From Limnephilus marmoratus (Eukaryota; Arthropoda; Insecta; Trichoptera; Limnephilidae): a DNA stretch of 64,000 nucleotides. The stretch is taken from NCBI GenBank assembly GCA_917880885.1, contig OU862913.1:186001-250000 (forward strand). Direction: 5' to 3'. The notes below the pieces were generated by a model that had not been told where the DNA came from, did not search any database, and worked only from the letters and a program-made list of their open reading frames with translations. Positions 22,247-33,419 of the stretch are shown here, in pieces; position 1 is the first letter of the stretch; every line of letters starts with the position of its first letter. The translations under genes and the position numbers were made by a program.

Positions 22247-23007
22247 ACAGGGTGCGGCAGCATAACTTCCTTTTTTTAAATGTGCGCCATTCAGTCGGTT
22301 GATGTCGTAGCGGAGCGCTAGTGATCTCGTTAGAGGCGGAACCTTAAAGTTTTGTCCCGACACAGTTAAGTCGCCATCATGCGTTGGAACAGTGAGGAGC
22401 GTACGTTTGCCAATGAAGCCTACTTTTTGAACGGAAGTTCTGTGATCGCGACCCAGCGCGCCTTTCGGAATCACGTTAATTTAGCCTCTGTCCAGGACCG
22501 GAAATCAATTGTTATATGGGTCACTTCATTCAGACAAACTGTAAGTGCGACAAGAAGAAGAACTGCAGTCCCCTGTCCCATTAGATCACCGAGCATTGAT
22601 GGCTGTTTTGAGGGAACACTTCCCAGAGCAACTTTTCTCAATTAGGGGCGATTTGGAGTGGCCGGCCCGCTCTCCCGATTTGTCCCCATGTGATTTTTAT
22701 GGATTTTTTGAAATCCCGTGTTTATGTGAACCGTCCAAGGACCTTATAAGATTTGAAGACCAACATCCAGGAAGAAATTGCCATGATAACGCCTGATATG
22801 CTGGCAAGTGTCATGACAAACGCCAGAAATCGGTTAATTCAGTGTATGGAGAATGGGGGTCGTCACTTAAATGATTTGATCTTCAAAACTAAGTAAAACA
22901 AAACTTTAGGTATGTACCAACATTATAAAAAGAAATAAAAAAATTTTAATTCATACAATGGGTTTTATTAAGTTTTGAAAAAAGGAAGTTATGCTGTCGC
23001 ACCCTGT
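22247..23007 (+). mobile_element. Mariner/Tc1-like element, internally deleted
   Basis: The ends are inverted repeats of about 30 bases, ACAGGGTGCGGCAGCATAAC on the left (22247) and its near complement on the right (ending 23007), followed by TA. A 5' coding piece (22379 on, MRWNSEERTFANEAYFLNGS ... QRAF) is the helix-turn-helix region. After a deletion, the C-terminal DDE region follows in another frame (WPARSPDLSPCDFYG, then TPDMLASVMTNARNRLIQCM and ENGGRHLNDL). The first two catalytic Asp regions are lost. It is non-autonomous. Confidence 0.82.
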
Positions 23008-23407
23008 ATTTGGTAAGTTCGGAATTGAAAATGTCCACCTTGGATAATACGCTATTGTAACTATTGCATAGTCTGTTCAGACAAAAAATCTGCTTACAGT
23101 TTGGGGTAAAGTTCGGTTTAGGGGCGGCGTTCCTAGATAATAAAACTAGTTATTTTTATACTAACTATGGGCCGGAAAATCCGAATCTGAAAGAATTAGG
23201 CGTCGGCAAGCAATATTAACTGAATTACACGACTTTAAAATTTTCTATACACACATAGGAAAACAAGCCATTTTGAACGTATTCTGACACTACAAGTCAT
23301 AGAAAAACAAGAAAGTTGTTACACCACATAAAATTAAGTGTTGCCATTAAGCAATAATATCAATAACTAATTTAAGTAATTATTTTTTATAAATTTTACT
23401 CACTTTT

Positions 23408-23643
23408 GTATCACAAACCATGTTACATAAACCTAGCGTAGCCGCTAAACTATTTGAAAACTGGGATGTTTTCTTGCCTTGACGCGAGTAGGCGCTATGA
23501 AGGGGGCACTTTCTTTTCTATCACAAACCATGTTACACAAACCCAGAGTAGCCGCTAAACTACTTGAAAACTGGGATGTTTTCTTGCCTTGACGCGAGCA
23601 GGCGGTTTTAAAGGGGCACAAACCATGTTACACAAACCTAGCG
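23408..23643. repeat. Tandem repeat of about 100-110 bp in the fold-back core
   Basis: The unit starting ATCACAAACCATGTTACA and containing TTGAAAACTGGGATGTTTTC occurs at about 23411 and 23520, with a partial third at 23619. It lies between the arms and leads directly into the TTAGG run. Confidence 0.75.
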
Positions 23644-23663
23644 TTAGGTTAGGTTAGGTTAGG
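23644..23663 (+). repeat. Interstitial arthropod telomere repeat (TTAGG)4
   Basis: Four perfect TTAGG units follow AGCG. TTAGG is the canonical telomere unit of many insects and other arthropods. Confidence 0.85.
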
Positions 23664-24239
23664 TCTACGTCACAACTTTTTAAGACTACGAATTTTCATA
23701 CTTTTGGTCTAAGAATACGGCCGTTGAGATAGTCATAATTCATCAGGTTAATGTGTTATGTGATGAATTATCATGTGAGGCAGTATCGTGTCGGAAAGTT
23801 TTACGTTATTGATATTATTGCTTAATGGCAACACTTAATTTTATGTGGTGTAACATCTTTCTTGTTTTTCTATGACTTGTAATGCATTCAAAGTGGCTTG
23901 TTTTCCTTTGTGTGTATAGAAAATTTTAAAGTCGTGTAATTCAGTTAATATTGCTTGCCGACGCCTAATTCTTTCAGATTGGTTCGGATTTTCCGGCCCA
24001 TAATTAGTATAAAAAAAAAATTATCTAGGACTATCGCCCCTAAACCGAATTTTTTCCACAGTTTGTCTTGCATTGATCCACCTTGAACAGGACAGAACAG
24101 CGTGTTGTACGCGAAGGTACATTAAATTGAATTTTGGAATAAAAAAGGACCGTAAAATAAATCTCATTTTAGATATTCACACGGCCAAAAGTTTTAGCGT
24201 GATTAATATTAGGGTTATTATGTCAAGTTTCACTTTCTT

Positions 24240-24305
24240 CTTTCTTAAGCCAACGTTTCAAACATTTTTACAGTGCCCATCATCGGGGCAGATGCTTAGA
24301 TTTAG
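24240..24305 (-). repeat. Degenerate Penelope-like terminal fragment
   Basis: On the minus strand it reads ...CCGATGATGGGCACTG... then GAAACGTTGGCTTAAG, a decayed version of the hammerhead-like motif at 25061-25091. The core CTGATGA is mutated. Confidence 0.5.
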
Positions 24306-24309
24306 GTAA

Positions 24310-25010
24310 TTTAAGTGGGTATGGGAGTAGTAAGAATGTAAAAAACAGCGCTCTAGAAATAATCCTCTTATTATGAACTGCCGAACATAAAAGGTCACTT
24401 TCACCAACGAAACGACAGAAAGGCGATCGCTCAGATCGGACTTGACAGAAACAATGGCAACGTTTGCTTCAAATGAGACAAATAGGACCTGCAGAAATTA
24501 TCGTTCCACTTTCCAAAAAAGTAAAATCATTCTGCATCAGCGTGGCTTACCACACTGATTGCAGAACTGTCAATTTGACGTTGGTGTAATTTTGTGGGTC
24601 GAAACAGTGGTCTGATTTTTGAAGTTGGTACATAATTTATTTATTTATTTACTTATTTCAACGCCATAAAATGGCTATATCAATCCATGGATACATAATA
24701 CATGATACACAGTGGAACACAGGAGGGTACTTACAATGATAATAATGTACATTAAACATGTATGATAACAACTAGAATTTAGTTATAGGAAACAAATATG
24801 TTTTACACCAAAAAAAAGAATATGGGCTCGTAAAAAGTATAAATATTTTTATGCAAAATAAAAATAAGTAAATAATGCCAATATTGTAAATATAATGTGT
24901 TAGTGAATTTAAGGGCAAACTTTCTTAGGTCGATTTTGATATAACGAGACAAAAGATGTTATTATAATGAAAACTAAAAGGAATCGAGATAAATACATTT
25001 TATGGTTATT
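24310..25010. other. Non-coding, AT-rich
   Basis: No gene is seen. A run of TTTA units near 24640 followed by CAACGCCATAAAATGGC looks like the reversed tail of a LINE. Confidence 0.35.
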
Positions 25011-25262
25011 TGTTTTTGGGGAGTTATGCCGTGTTGCGCTACCTCCTCCTTTAGCCAACGTTTCGGACAGCGTTACAGTGTCCATCATCAGGGCAGATGT
25101 GTAAATGTTAGAGATGAAATGTGTGCTTAAGTACTTCGAAGCAATTCCATGTTGCCAGCACCAATCCACTGCGGGCTGGCATTACAGTATACTTCAAGAT
25201 GGTTTTTTGCATTTAGCTTTGGTGTAGCCGTCAATTACCGGATACCAAGAACTATTGAGCTT
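25011..25262 (-). mobile_element. Penelope-like element terminal and 3' coding fragment
   Basis: On the minus strand 25196-25262 matches the end of the Penelope C-terminal frame at about 38610-38660 (CTCTTGGTATCCGGTGATTG and GACGGCTACACC related). It is followed by the conserved terminal region with the hammerhead-like core at 25061-25091. The fragment faces the plus-strand piece at 25263. Confidence 0.65.
25061..25091 (-). ncRNA. Hammerhead-ribozyme-like core (1)
   Basis: On the minus strand: CTGATGA, a stem GGACA/TGTCC, then GAAA. This matches the conserved core and stem II of hammerhead ribozymes, which are known from Penelope-like elements. Stems I and III were not resolved. Confidence 0.45.
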
Positions 25263-25583
25263 AGCCATCTTAACTCACTTCACAGTAAAATTAAGTTCAC
25301 AATGGAGTTGGAAAATAACCACAAAATCCTGCCTTTTCTAGATGTGGAAGTGATGCGAAAAGAAGATGGTAGCCTAGGACATACAGTGTATAGGAAACCA
25401 ACTCATACGAATCGGTATCTACATGCTGATTCGCATCACCACCCAGCGCAGAAGAGAGGACTTATCCATACGTTGGTAACCCGAGCGACCAGAATATGTG
25501 AAGAAACAAAAATCGGAGCGGAACTTACTAAGCTCACCGATGCACTGGAGCGTAACGGTTATCCGGCAAGGCAGACAAGGTAA
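25263..25583 (+). pseudogene. Penelope-like reverse transcriptase fragment
   Basis: The frame reads KIKFTMELENNHKILPFLDV, RKEDGSLGHTVYRKPTHTNR and YLHADSHHHPAQKRGLIHTL. The block LPFLDV...VYRKPTHT..YLH..SHHP is diagnostic of the C-terminal reverse transcriptase of Penelope-like elements. The catalytic palm and the GIY-YIG endonuclease are missing. The stop is at 25581. It is a fragment. Confidence 0.85.
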
Positions 25584-26011
25584 ATAATAAGAGCCAAATC
25601 TACACCAAACGAAGACAGAATTGAACAAGAGTCTACAGGCGGTAATTCCTAAGCGTTGAAGTAATGTCACCAGAAAAGTAAAAGTTCTTCAATTTCAAAA
25701 ACTTCTCCACAAGATTGTTCTTCAAATAATCGCAAGAAACGTAAGTTTAACATTATTTTTGTAAAGTTCACATAACATTAATTCAAAAAGACTATATCTG
25801 GCGACAAGGAAACAAAAGAGATGGAGATGCCGAATATTGATATTTTTATGACATACCGACTCCACAGAGACGAAAGACCATAGATAAAGCACTCAACTTG
25901 CTTGATAACTTCGGGCTTTTTGTCTGTGGAGAGTTTAGAAATAACCATAGTTAACCAATAAATCATATTATATTTGACGTCTCGTACCATCGAAGGGGAA
26001 AGAGGAAAAGC

Positions 26012-26490
26012 CTCGATTTCATTGAGTGAGTTTACAAGCTACTAGCCGGTAAGTTGAAAAGCGGGTGAATCGGCGAGTGACCTTATCACGATGATACACA
26101 AAACTGTCTACTCGCTCAGTAACGACAGCAGCAGCTAAAATAACGACTCCTGCGTGAACCAATTCTGTCGACATTTTGAAAAAAACTGAGCTCCTAGCTA
26201 GCGCCATACACTAGTCAATAGCGAGAATTAGGGCTCCCGATTTGCTCCCGAACAAATTCTGACAGTTGTGATTGGGCTAGTTTACTTAAGCCTCGATGAC
26301 ACACAGCGAGTTACAAGCTACTATCTAAAAGCGGGTAGTTAGCAAGTGACACGATGACACTGGGCGAGTTTACTAACATATAGTGAATTTCCCAGATAGT
26401 AGCTTGTAAACTAGCCCTAGGTCATCGACGCTTTTCAGATAGTGAATTTCCCAGCTAGAAGCTTGTAAACTCGCTCAATGTAATCGAAGC
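26012..26490. mobile_element. Nested MITE with inverted ends
   Basis: The outer ends are CCTCGATTTCATTGAGTGAG on the left (26013) and, inverted on the right (to about 26488), CTTCGATTACATTGAGCGAG. A second shorter pair lies inside (about 26289 CCTCGATGACACACAGCGAG and 26425 back, inverted GTCGATGACCTAGGGC). The units share GTTTACAAGCTACTA. No coding capacity was found. Confidence 0.65.
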
Positions 26491-27360
26491 TAAAATAAAA
26501 TAAAAATGCGCTACCATAAACAATTTAATTCTATTGCCGAGCTTACTCACTTCATCAATATAATTATTTTAATAACAAATTGTTTGATTTGTCAAAATCT
26601 CAATGTCAAATAATGTCAATCTCTCGCGACCATGGTTTGTAGAAAATGCGTGCGCATGGAGCGCTTTTTGCCTCAATACAGCATTATTTAAAATACCTCG
26701 GATTGCTTTGCTGACAATTTTGGCGAATTTTTTGGTAATTAAGTGGAAGTTTAGGTACAGTTTTATATTATTTTTTTTATTAATCCTACGAATATGTGAT
26801 AAACGACAAAAGATGGACGAATTTATTGGCTATATATAACTTTAATCAGTTTTTATATCTCTGTATTAAAATTCGGAGGTATGTTTGTTTTAATGTGGAC
26901 GGAAAATATACAAAACGATTTTCCAAAAAAATCTCGAGCAATCGGAGAAAAAAGTTTTAAAATGCGCGTTCGTTCCAGTGGTTAACAAGATTAGCTCATG
27001 CGGACCTTTCTCGAAAAAAAAATCGTGGGGCATTTTCGATATTTCGAACGTGTGACATAGCTTGAAGTAAATCACCGCTACTTGAATTGCAGTTACTTCA
27101 AATCTTCCAGTGCCAATCAACCTTGTTAAACGCATTTTCCACGAACCTAGCTACAAGCCTATGTAATAATAATAACGTTATATTTGTATAGCGCAGTTTT
27201 GTGTCATTTCACTTCAAGTGCGCTTAATGAAGGGTTTTGTTAAAATGGGCTTTAATTTTTTATTTTAACTTTATGAGTAAAACCACAATTTGTAATATTT
27301 AATTAAATTAAAACAATACAAGCGAAACTAAATCGAAAATCTGGAAACAGAAAAATTAGA
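26491..27360. other. Non-coding
   Basis: I see no gene. Near 27170-27235 the text TTGTATAGCGCAGTTTTGTG and CAAGTGCGCTTAATG looks like a retroelement tail. Confidence 0.35.
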
Positions 27361-27445
27361 AAAAGATAGGCACCTCTGGGAGTCGAAACCAAGATCCCTT
27401 GCTTTCAGGACAAAAGCGGTAACCACTGCGCCAAGGTGTCGATGA
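27290..27445 (-). mobile_element. tRNA-derived SINE
   Basis: On the minus strand 27440-27370 gives a tRNA-like head: A-box TGGCGCAGTGGTTACCGC, B-box GGTTTCGACTCC, and an end AGAGGTGCC that pairs with GACACCT at the start. The tail CTTTTTCTAATTTTTCTG... GATTTTCGATTTAGTTTCGC matches the copy at 47215-47330. It is a SINE rather than a working tRNA because the B-box has an insertion and the family tail follows. Confidence 0.75.
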
Positions 27446-27779
27446 CGATTGAGTTTACATTGTATTATATTGTCTTCATTTTGTTAAATTATCGATTGTA
27501 CCTATTAACTTCATTGCTTGAATTCAGTAGGTTGCAGATCGCGTCAAAATGTATAAAATAACATCTACTGTGGCCAGTGTAGTTTATATACCTTTAGGTA
27601 TTTTAATGCCAAAAATTCACGGAACTGAACAAATGTGCACCATCTACAATAAGGTTGCTAGCCTGGGAGTAGGCGGTAAACTCAAAGAGCTTAAAGTTAA
27701 TCAAAGGACCGGAAACAGTCATATAATTTTAGAAAGCAACGAAGGCTGAATTAAAATTATTTTTACGGAGAATAATATA
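27446..27779. other. No supported gene
   Basis: An ATG-started frame of 66 codons (27549-27749) is open but has no recognisable domain. Confidence 0.3.
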
Positions 27780-28670
27780 ATGATAAAATTTGCAGCTAGC
27801 GGCGAACACAGAGCGGCGAAAGCAAAGCGGGACCGTAATAAAAATTGGAAAGCCAGGATATTTTCGGCAAGGACTAATAAAACCCAATCGCCGCGCTAAG
27901 CCGAGCGAAGGGCCATAAACCTTTTCGTTTGACCCTTGCCGCTGCCGCCGGTGGAATTAGTTTTGAAGATCTACCCCAGAGCAAGAAGGAAGACACGAGC
28001 GAGAATTTCACCACGAAGTCAGTCACCATTTACCCGGCCAGGGGATAGTACTCCGCTCTACCCTCGGAGCGTCCCAAACCGACCGGGGTTTGCGCGAACC
28101 GAATCCCGACCAGGGATAAAAAAACGGTGGTGTTTTGCAACCCGACCAGGGCTTTGCACGCGACCCCGCGGAATTTCCCGACCAGGGAAATTACCAGACA
28201 CGCTCGCGGATTTCGACCAGGAACCGCCGATACGATCGCGAACTTCCGCCAGGAAGTCTAACTAAGTGACCGTGAAAATACTGAAAATTCCGATCAAGGA
28301 TTTGTGCAAGTTCCACTTTGCACAAATTTTCACTACAAAGAACTCTCGCAACTCTACCTGTGCAATAACAAGTGAAAAAATAGAAACTAAGTGTAAAGTG
28401 CCTAGTGACTGTATGCGTACGCAGAGACTCCATCATCAGCATCCAAAGGGAAGTGACTGAACATTAAATTTTATTTATTTTAACCTTCGAAGTGATTAGA
28501 TTCTGAACAATTACATAAAGACTACCGTAGAATTAAGCAAACAGACTTTCTAATTTTAATACTAATTAATTAAGTAGTTTTAAGATTAACACTAGATTAA
28601 TAATTAACACCTGTCTTTTGTGTCCTACTAGAATAAATGTATCGTTTCTTAAATCGGTAGGTTTTTTAAT
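27780..28670 (+). other. GC-rich leader-like block with a hairpin array
   Basis: The first half is GC-rich with many CCGACCAGGG-type motifs. The second half turns AT-rich and ends at AATAAATGTATCGTTTC (a possible poly-A signal at about 28631). It could be an LTR, a LINE 5' UTR or a non-coding transcript. The plus-strand frame from 27936 contains repeated Arg-Pro-Gly only because the motif CGACCAGGG is repeated. Confidence 0.4.
28030..28330 (+). repeat. Array of about eight hairpins with a shared GACCA-type loop
   Basis: Successive dyads, about 30-40 bases apart, have loops GGCCA, GACCGG, GACCA (four times), GCCA and GATCAA. Their stems differ but remain paired: CAAACC/GGTTTG at 28074, ATCCC/GGGAT at 28103, AATTTCCC/GGGAAATT at 28172, GCGG-TTTC/GGAA-CCGC at 28206 and ACTTCC/GGAAGT at 28242. 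A further stem TTTGTGCAA/TTGCACAAA lies at 28301. Confidence 0.65.
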
Positions 28671-29579
28671 TGTTTCCTCCTTAATTTTTAGTTAATAGTT
28701 TTTTTTTAACCCGCCATAAGGCGCGGGCGTATCATAGTAAGTTACCTTACTGGCTATCAGTAAGTACCTACTTAGAAAATAAATATTTGATAAATTTCTA
28801 GTCTATGTCGCCATTATTATCTATGCATAACCTCACTATTGCTGAGGCGTCATTTCACCTCCGACGGATCTTGACATCCTGTTCCAAACTCCATATCTAC
28901 GTAATAAAATCCCTTACACTGTTTAACCCACAAAGTTAAATCAATCGTCCCATGCTGGTGATAGTTATTGGTAAGTTATTCATATTGTTTTCTACTCCAA
29001 TTATAGCGGCCGTTGTTCCAAATCATTGAGCAGCCGTTGAGCTTTATTTAGGCTAATGCTTGCTCTAATGTGCATTTTGTGGTGAGTAACGCGACCTTCA
29101 CACCAATGACAAGTCCGGGATCCTATTTTCCAATATTCTAATCAGGTAATTGAGAAACTTAAATTTCAATTTATCGAAATGTTTGTGCAGTTTCATTTTA
29201 TGGAAATTATTTCCTGAAACTAACATTTTTTATTCCGACAATTCGTGAAGGAATTTCATTATAATGATATTTTGAAATAATTTATAACATTTCTCTCCTT
29301 TTTATTTACTGACCGTGAATGTATCCGGTTTTAAATATCTTTTTTTTTCGTACCACCTTTTCTTGGAATTTGTCCATATAGAGACTTCATATCGTTGGTA
29401 ATAAATATTGTTCTGTGGTTATTTAAAAATCAGAATAACTGAATAACGGTTAAATTAACAAACTCTTACTTTAATCTTAGTGTAGTATTTTATTATTTTC
29501 CTATAACCTGAGTATTCCTGTCGTATTTTTAGTTTTATTATTTTTCAACGTCTTTCATTGTACTTGCAATCTCAGTATC
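28671..29579. other. Non-coding
   Basis: No gene or clear repeat was seen. A short GC inverted repeat (CCCGCC...GGCGCGGG) lies near 28711. Confidence 0.4.
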
Positions 29580-30155
29580 ACTTATTTATTTGGGAGTGAC
29601 TGTTGATTGTAATTTTAAATGGGATGTACAAATAAACAAAATTTGTAAACGGCTGAGGGCGATAGTGGGTAGGCTGTACAAACTGAAATGTTTCGTTCCG
29701 GTGCATATTTTAAAAATCATTTACTTATCACTCGCAGAATCAACTTTACGGTATGGATTAACAACTTGGGGACACTCTTGCAAGACTAATTTGAGCCACC
29801 TACAATCAGTACAAAATTCTATGGTTAAGTTATTAGTTCAAAAATATATCTTATATGTCCCAGAGAAGTATACTCGTGGAAGGTCCCATACCCTTTTTTA
29901 TGCTCCAAAAGCGAGGACTTCTGCCTATCAGAACGCGCCAGTCAACAGAGCGACTGAACTGCTCAACGAGTCTGCATTGACCATTGACATTTTTAACGTA
30001 ACCTACAGGCAGTTTAACAATTATCTTTTGACGTATGTCACAAAGTAGTAAAACTGACCTTTTTATGTGTTTTGCTATACTTTTTGTCTAATTTGTAATC
30101 TTCTCCATAATGTATTGGTGAATAACCGTTTTACGGAGAACATGAAAAAATAAAT
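29580..30155 (+). pseudogene. LINE reverse-transcriptase C-terminal fragment
   Basis: A 152-codon open stretch begins LGVTVDCNFKWDVQINKICK (TTG at 29590) and includes LRAIVGRLYKLK, IIYLSLAESTLRYGLTTWG and LQSVQNSMVKLL, the thumb region of Jockey/I-group LINEs. It ends in TAAATAAATAAAATA near 30150. It is 5'-truncated. Confidence 0.75.
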
Positions 30156-30189
30156 AAATAAAATACATATTTTTTCACAGAGATGAAAC

Positions 30190-30655
30190 ATATCATTGTT
30201 GTATGGGAATTTAACAATATTACCGGTGCAGGCCTTATTATGGTACAAAATATTGATTCAGCATATGTCTGAGTCTAATTATAAGAGGAAAATAGAACAT
30301 GATTATAATGCAAGGTTCACAAAGAATGAAGGAATGATTGTTCCAAAATATAATAATAACTACGGACGGCGAACCCTGGAATATAACGTGACAAAAATAT
30401 TTAACATGTTACCAATTAAAATAAAAAAATTGCGATTCTACAAATAGATTCAGATATATGCTGAAACAATGTCTGCTAAATAGAGATAGTTTATATTAAT
30501 TCATTATGTGTTAATTGTTATAATCTGTATGGTTATAGTAATAATATTATGTAATGTTTAAATTTGTAACTGAACATTAACATCCTGTTGACAAACTGCT
30601 TTATTGCGGTTTAACGGGATTGTACCTTGAAAACCAATAAAAAAAATTAAAAAAA
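30190..30655 (+). pseudogene. LINE C-terminal fragment (second)
   Basis: The frame contains LPVQALLWYKILIQHMSES, then NNNYGRRTLEYNVTKIFNML, the extreme C-terminus of a LINE ORF2. The 3' tail ACCAATAAAAAAAATTAAAA ends near 30655. Confidence 0.65.
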
Positions 30656-31239
30656 ACTTCAGCTATGGATGTAAATTCATAAATCAACTATGTTTTTACT
30701 TCACAATTAAATGTACCTACATTATTATTACTTCCTATATAATACAGATCTTCTCCTATATTAAGGCGGCCAACCGTCCCGCATTCTGCGGGACCGTCCC
30801 GCATTGGCAGTTGTAGTCCCGCATTGCAATATTTACAAAAATAGTCCCGCAAATCGTCTAAAGCGTCCCGCATGTCCCGCATTTCTATATATTTTTAAAT
30901 ACTGTCTATGGTAGTCAAATAATTTTCCTCTATCTTTAGTCTATTTAAGCCATTTGGTTAAGTTCAAGGCAAAATTTGTCCCTGGAAATATCGATAAATA
31001 ATCGATCTAGGGCCGAAGATATCGATCTAGGGATTGGTTTATTTACGTTACAAGCAAGAGTCCAAGGGCTTCAGTGTAGCAGTAGTGATTGAGTTGTTTT
31101 GTTTACGAATTAGTGCGTGCCGTGACACGTAATATTATTACCCATATTTATCACTCAAATCAAATCAAATAATTTCTTGACCATGCCGACCTCGAAAAAG
31201 CGGTGTTGTAAGTTCAGTGAAGAATTTCCTTTTTGGCAA

Positions 31240-33350
31240 ATGTTTTAACATTAATTTCTGAATGTAGTATTAAATCGCTGCATACAGATTTAATTTAAAC
31301 CAATTTTGTGTTCAGAATGTAAAATTCTAGTTGGATTTGGCTGCTGACATATTTCGAAGGAAAATATTTTCTTATTCGAAATGAATCAGAAGGGACCCCA
31401 CCAGTGGCGGATTTGCCCTAAGGCCAAGTAGGCCCGGGCCTAGGGCGGCCAGATATTAGGGGTGGCTAATCATGAACGCAATTTGATGATAACAAGAAAT
31501 AAAAATAAAAAAAGGATTACTAACTTGACGAAACTAAGCGCATCTGAAGTGGAAAAAAAGGACAAAGCATTGCAAATGGTTAATTCTACTGACTTAGAAG
31601 ACAATTTTTCAGAAGAATGTCTCTATTTTCGTGCTCACTGCAGTGTGAAAAATGTGAAACAGTGAAATGGTAATAAACTGATGGTTGATAACACCATTTA
31701 TCCAAACGTGGATATTGCTTTTCGTTTGTGTGTGTGTACTCCCGCCAGTAACTGTTCTGCAGAACGATCGTTTTCTTAGTTGCAACAAGTTAAAATTTAT
31801 TTACGCACAACAATGACGGAGCAAAGGTTAAACGATCTTGCTTTGCATAGAAGCAGATTTTTAAGGAAATAGGATTGCGAAGAGTTAATTAATGATTTTG
31901 CTGCACTTAAGTGCAGACGAGTTTTGTAACACATTGTGTATTTAACAATATTGTATATTGTATGAGAATAAACCTGTTGTTAAACTAGTTAAATAAATAA
32001 AACCTAAAACCGTTTTAATGTTTTGTTTAAATGTGCAATTATCCTTGAAACCTTAGAAAGTATTACAAACTAGCAGCTATTATAGTTAACTAAATTTCTA
32101 AATCGATTTCGATAAAAGTTGGCAATAACGTAAATTCATTATGTATTCTATATGTTAGGTACTGGGAAAGGGGCGGCTTGTTCTTACTTCATGACCTGGG
32201 GTCTAGGGCGGCCAAGACTGCAAATCCGCCACTGGACCCCACCAGTTTCCAGTAAGGTAAATATTATTTTTTTCGAAGTGAATTTATAAAATTCTAGTTG
32301 CAGACTATGTAAGTGCCACCAGAATCCAAGAGAAACCATTTTGATGTTCTGAGTGTAGTTTTAATTCGCCGCATACAGAATTAATTTAAAACACCCTTGT
32401 GTTCAGAATATAACGATACATTAAATAACAAGTTGCAGATTCATTCTGTACCGACTGAAGCTTTACATTTAAGTTGCAAGTTCAGAATGTAAAATTTCGT
32501 ATGCTGACATATTTCGAAGAAAAATATTGTCTTATTCAAAGTGCAGCAATAAAATTCTAAGTGCAAACTATGTATGTGCTGCCAGAATCAAAGAGAAAAC
32601 CATTTTCATGTTCTTAGTGTAGTTTTAATTCGCTAAATACATATTATTTAATGTAAACCAGTTATGTGTTCAGAATGTAAAATTCCAGTTGGATTCGTCT
32701 GCTGACATATTTCGAAAGAAAATAATTCTCTTATTCGAAATGCAGTTATAAAATTCTAGTTTCAGACTATGTAAGTGCTGCCAGAATCAAAGAGAAACCA
32801 TTTTAATGTTCTGAGTGTAGTTTTAATTCACCGCATACAGATTTAACCTTTGTATTCAGAATGTAAAATTTCTGCTGTGGATTCATGTGCTTACGCATTT
32901 CAAAGGAAAAAATTCTCTTACTCCAAGTGCGTTGGAGGTTATCCACCACATACCCGCCTAAATAAGTAACAGATAGTTACTCCTTCAGGGCTCTCACAAC
33001 GACTCTATTTTTTTTAGAGAACGACTCTACATTTAAATGCAGGAAGCTAGAGCTATTCTAAGTGCATGTATAAAATTCTAGCTGAATACTATGTATGTAT
33101 TGCCAGAATTAAAGAGAAACCATTTTCATGTTCTGAGTGTAGTTTAAATTCGCCGCATACAGATTTAATTTAAACTAGTTTTGGGTTCAGAATATAATAA
33201 CCAATTAAATAATAAGTTGCATATTCATCCTACTACATGGACATCATTCTCGATTTCCGAAATAGCAGTTATAAATTTGTGTTAGAATTCATGAACAATA
33301 ACAAGAGAATTTTGAATACTCCGTCTCTCAATTATGTGAAAAAGGTGAGG
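31240..33350 (+). pseudogene. Decayed C2H2 zinc-finger tract carried by element A
   Basis: A repeat unit of about 190 bases recurs (for example 32264 on, 32700 on, 33070 on). It contains finger codons in broken frames: EKPFSCSECSLNSPHT at about 33115, and CSEC at TTCAGAATGT positions where one base is lost. Stops and frameshifts are everywhere. Its DNA resembles the tracts in elements B and C, and its fingers resemble those of the host genes at 12 kb and 45 kb (EKPFSCPDCNYS). Confidence 0.7.
31402..32234 (+). mobile_element. hAT element nested in A (deleted)
   Basis: The ends CAGTGGCGGATTTGC / GCAAATCCGCCACTG are flanked by GACCCCAC twice (31394-31401, 32235-32242). Element B keeps the empty site (GGGACCCCACCAGTTTCC at about 56884), which confirms the 8-bp duplication. 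Inside, 31462-31665 is a short open frame. At 31693-31872 the frame PNVDIAFRLCVCTPASNCSA then ERSF, a stop, and RTTMTEQRLNDLALHRSRF is the hAT C-terminal dimerisation domain. The rest of the transposase is gone. Confidence 0.9.
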
Positions 33351-33397
33351 TCGTCATAAAAAATAAATAAAATAAAGGATTTTCACCCTCCCTCCCC

Positions 33398-33419
33398 CCC
33401 CCCCCCCCCCCCCCCCCCC
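33398..33419 (+). repeat. Poly-C tract
   Basis: A run of about 22 C, prone to length error, lies just inside the right end of element A. Confidence 0.85.

Larger units (their letters stand above)
23090..24065. mobile_element. Fold-back element with arms of about 270 bp and a tandem-repeat core
   Basis: The left arm (about 23095-23368, with GGTTTAGGGGCGGCG, GGGCCGGAAAATCCGAA and TTAGGCGTCGGCAAGCAATA) is present as the reverse complement in the right arm (about 23803-24062). Indels and substitutions are few. No coding capacity was seen. Confidence 0.8.

Noticed and set aside
27370..27440. Possible functional tRNA gene on the minus strand
   Set aside because: The B-box has an extra base and the tail is shared with another SINE copy at 47215.
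27549..27749. 66-codon frame with a Met start
   Set aside because: No domain, no neighbour support, and a length expected by chance; left as unsupported.
27936..28265. 109-codon frame with repeated Arg-Pro-Gly
   Set aside because: The repeats follow from the CGACCAGGG hairpin loops; stems vary at all codon positions, which suits structure better than protein.
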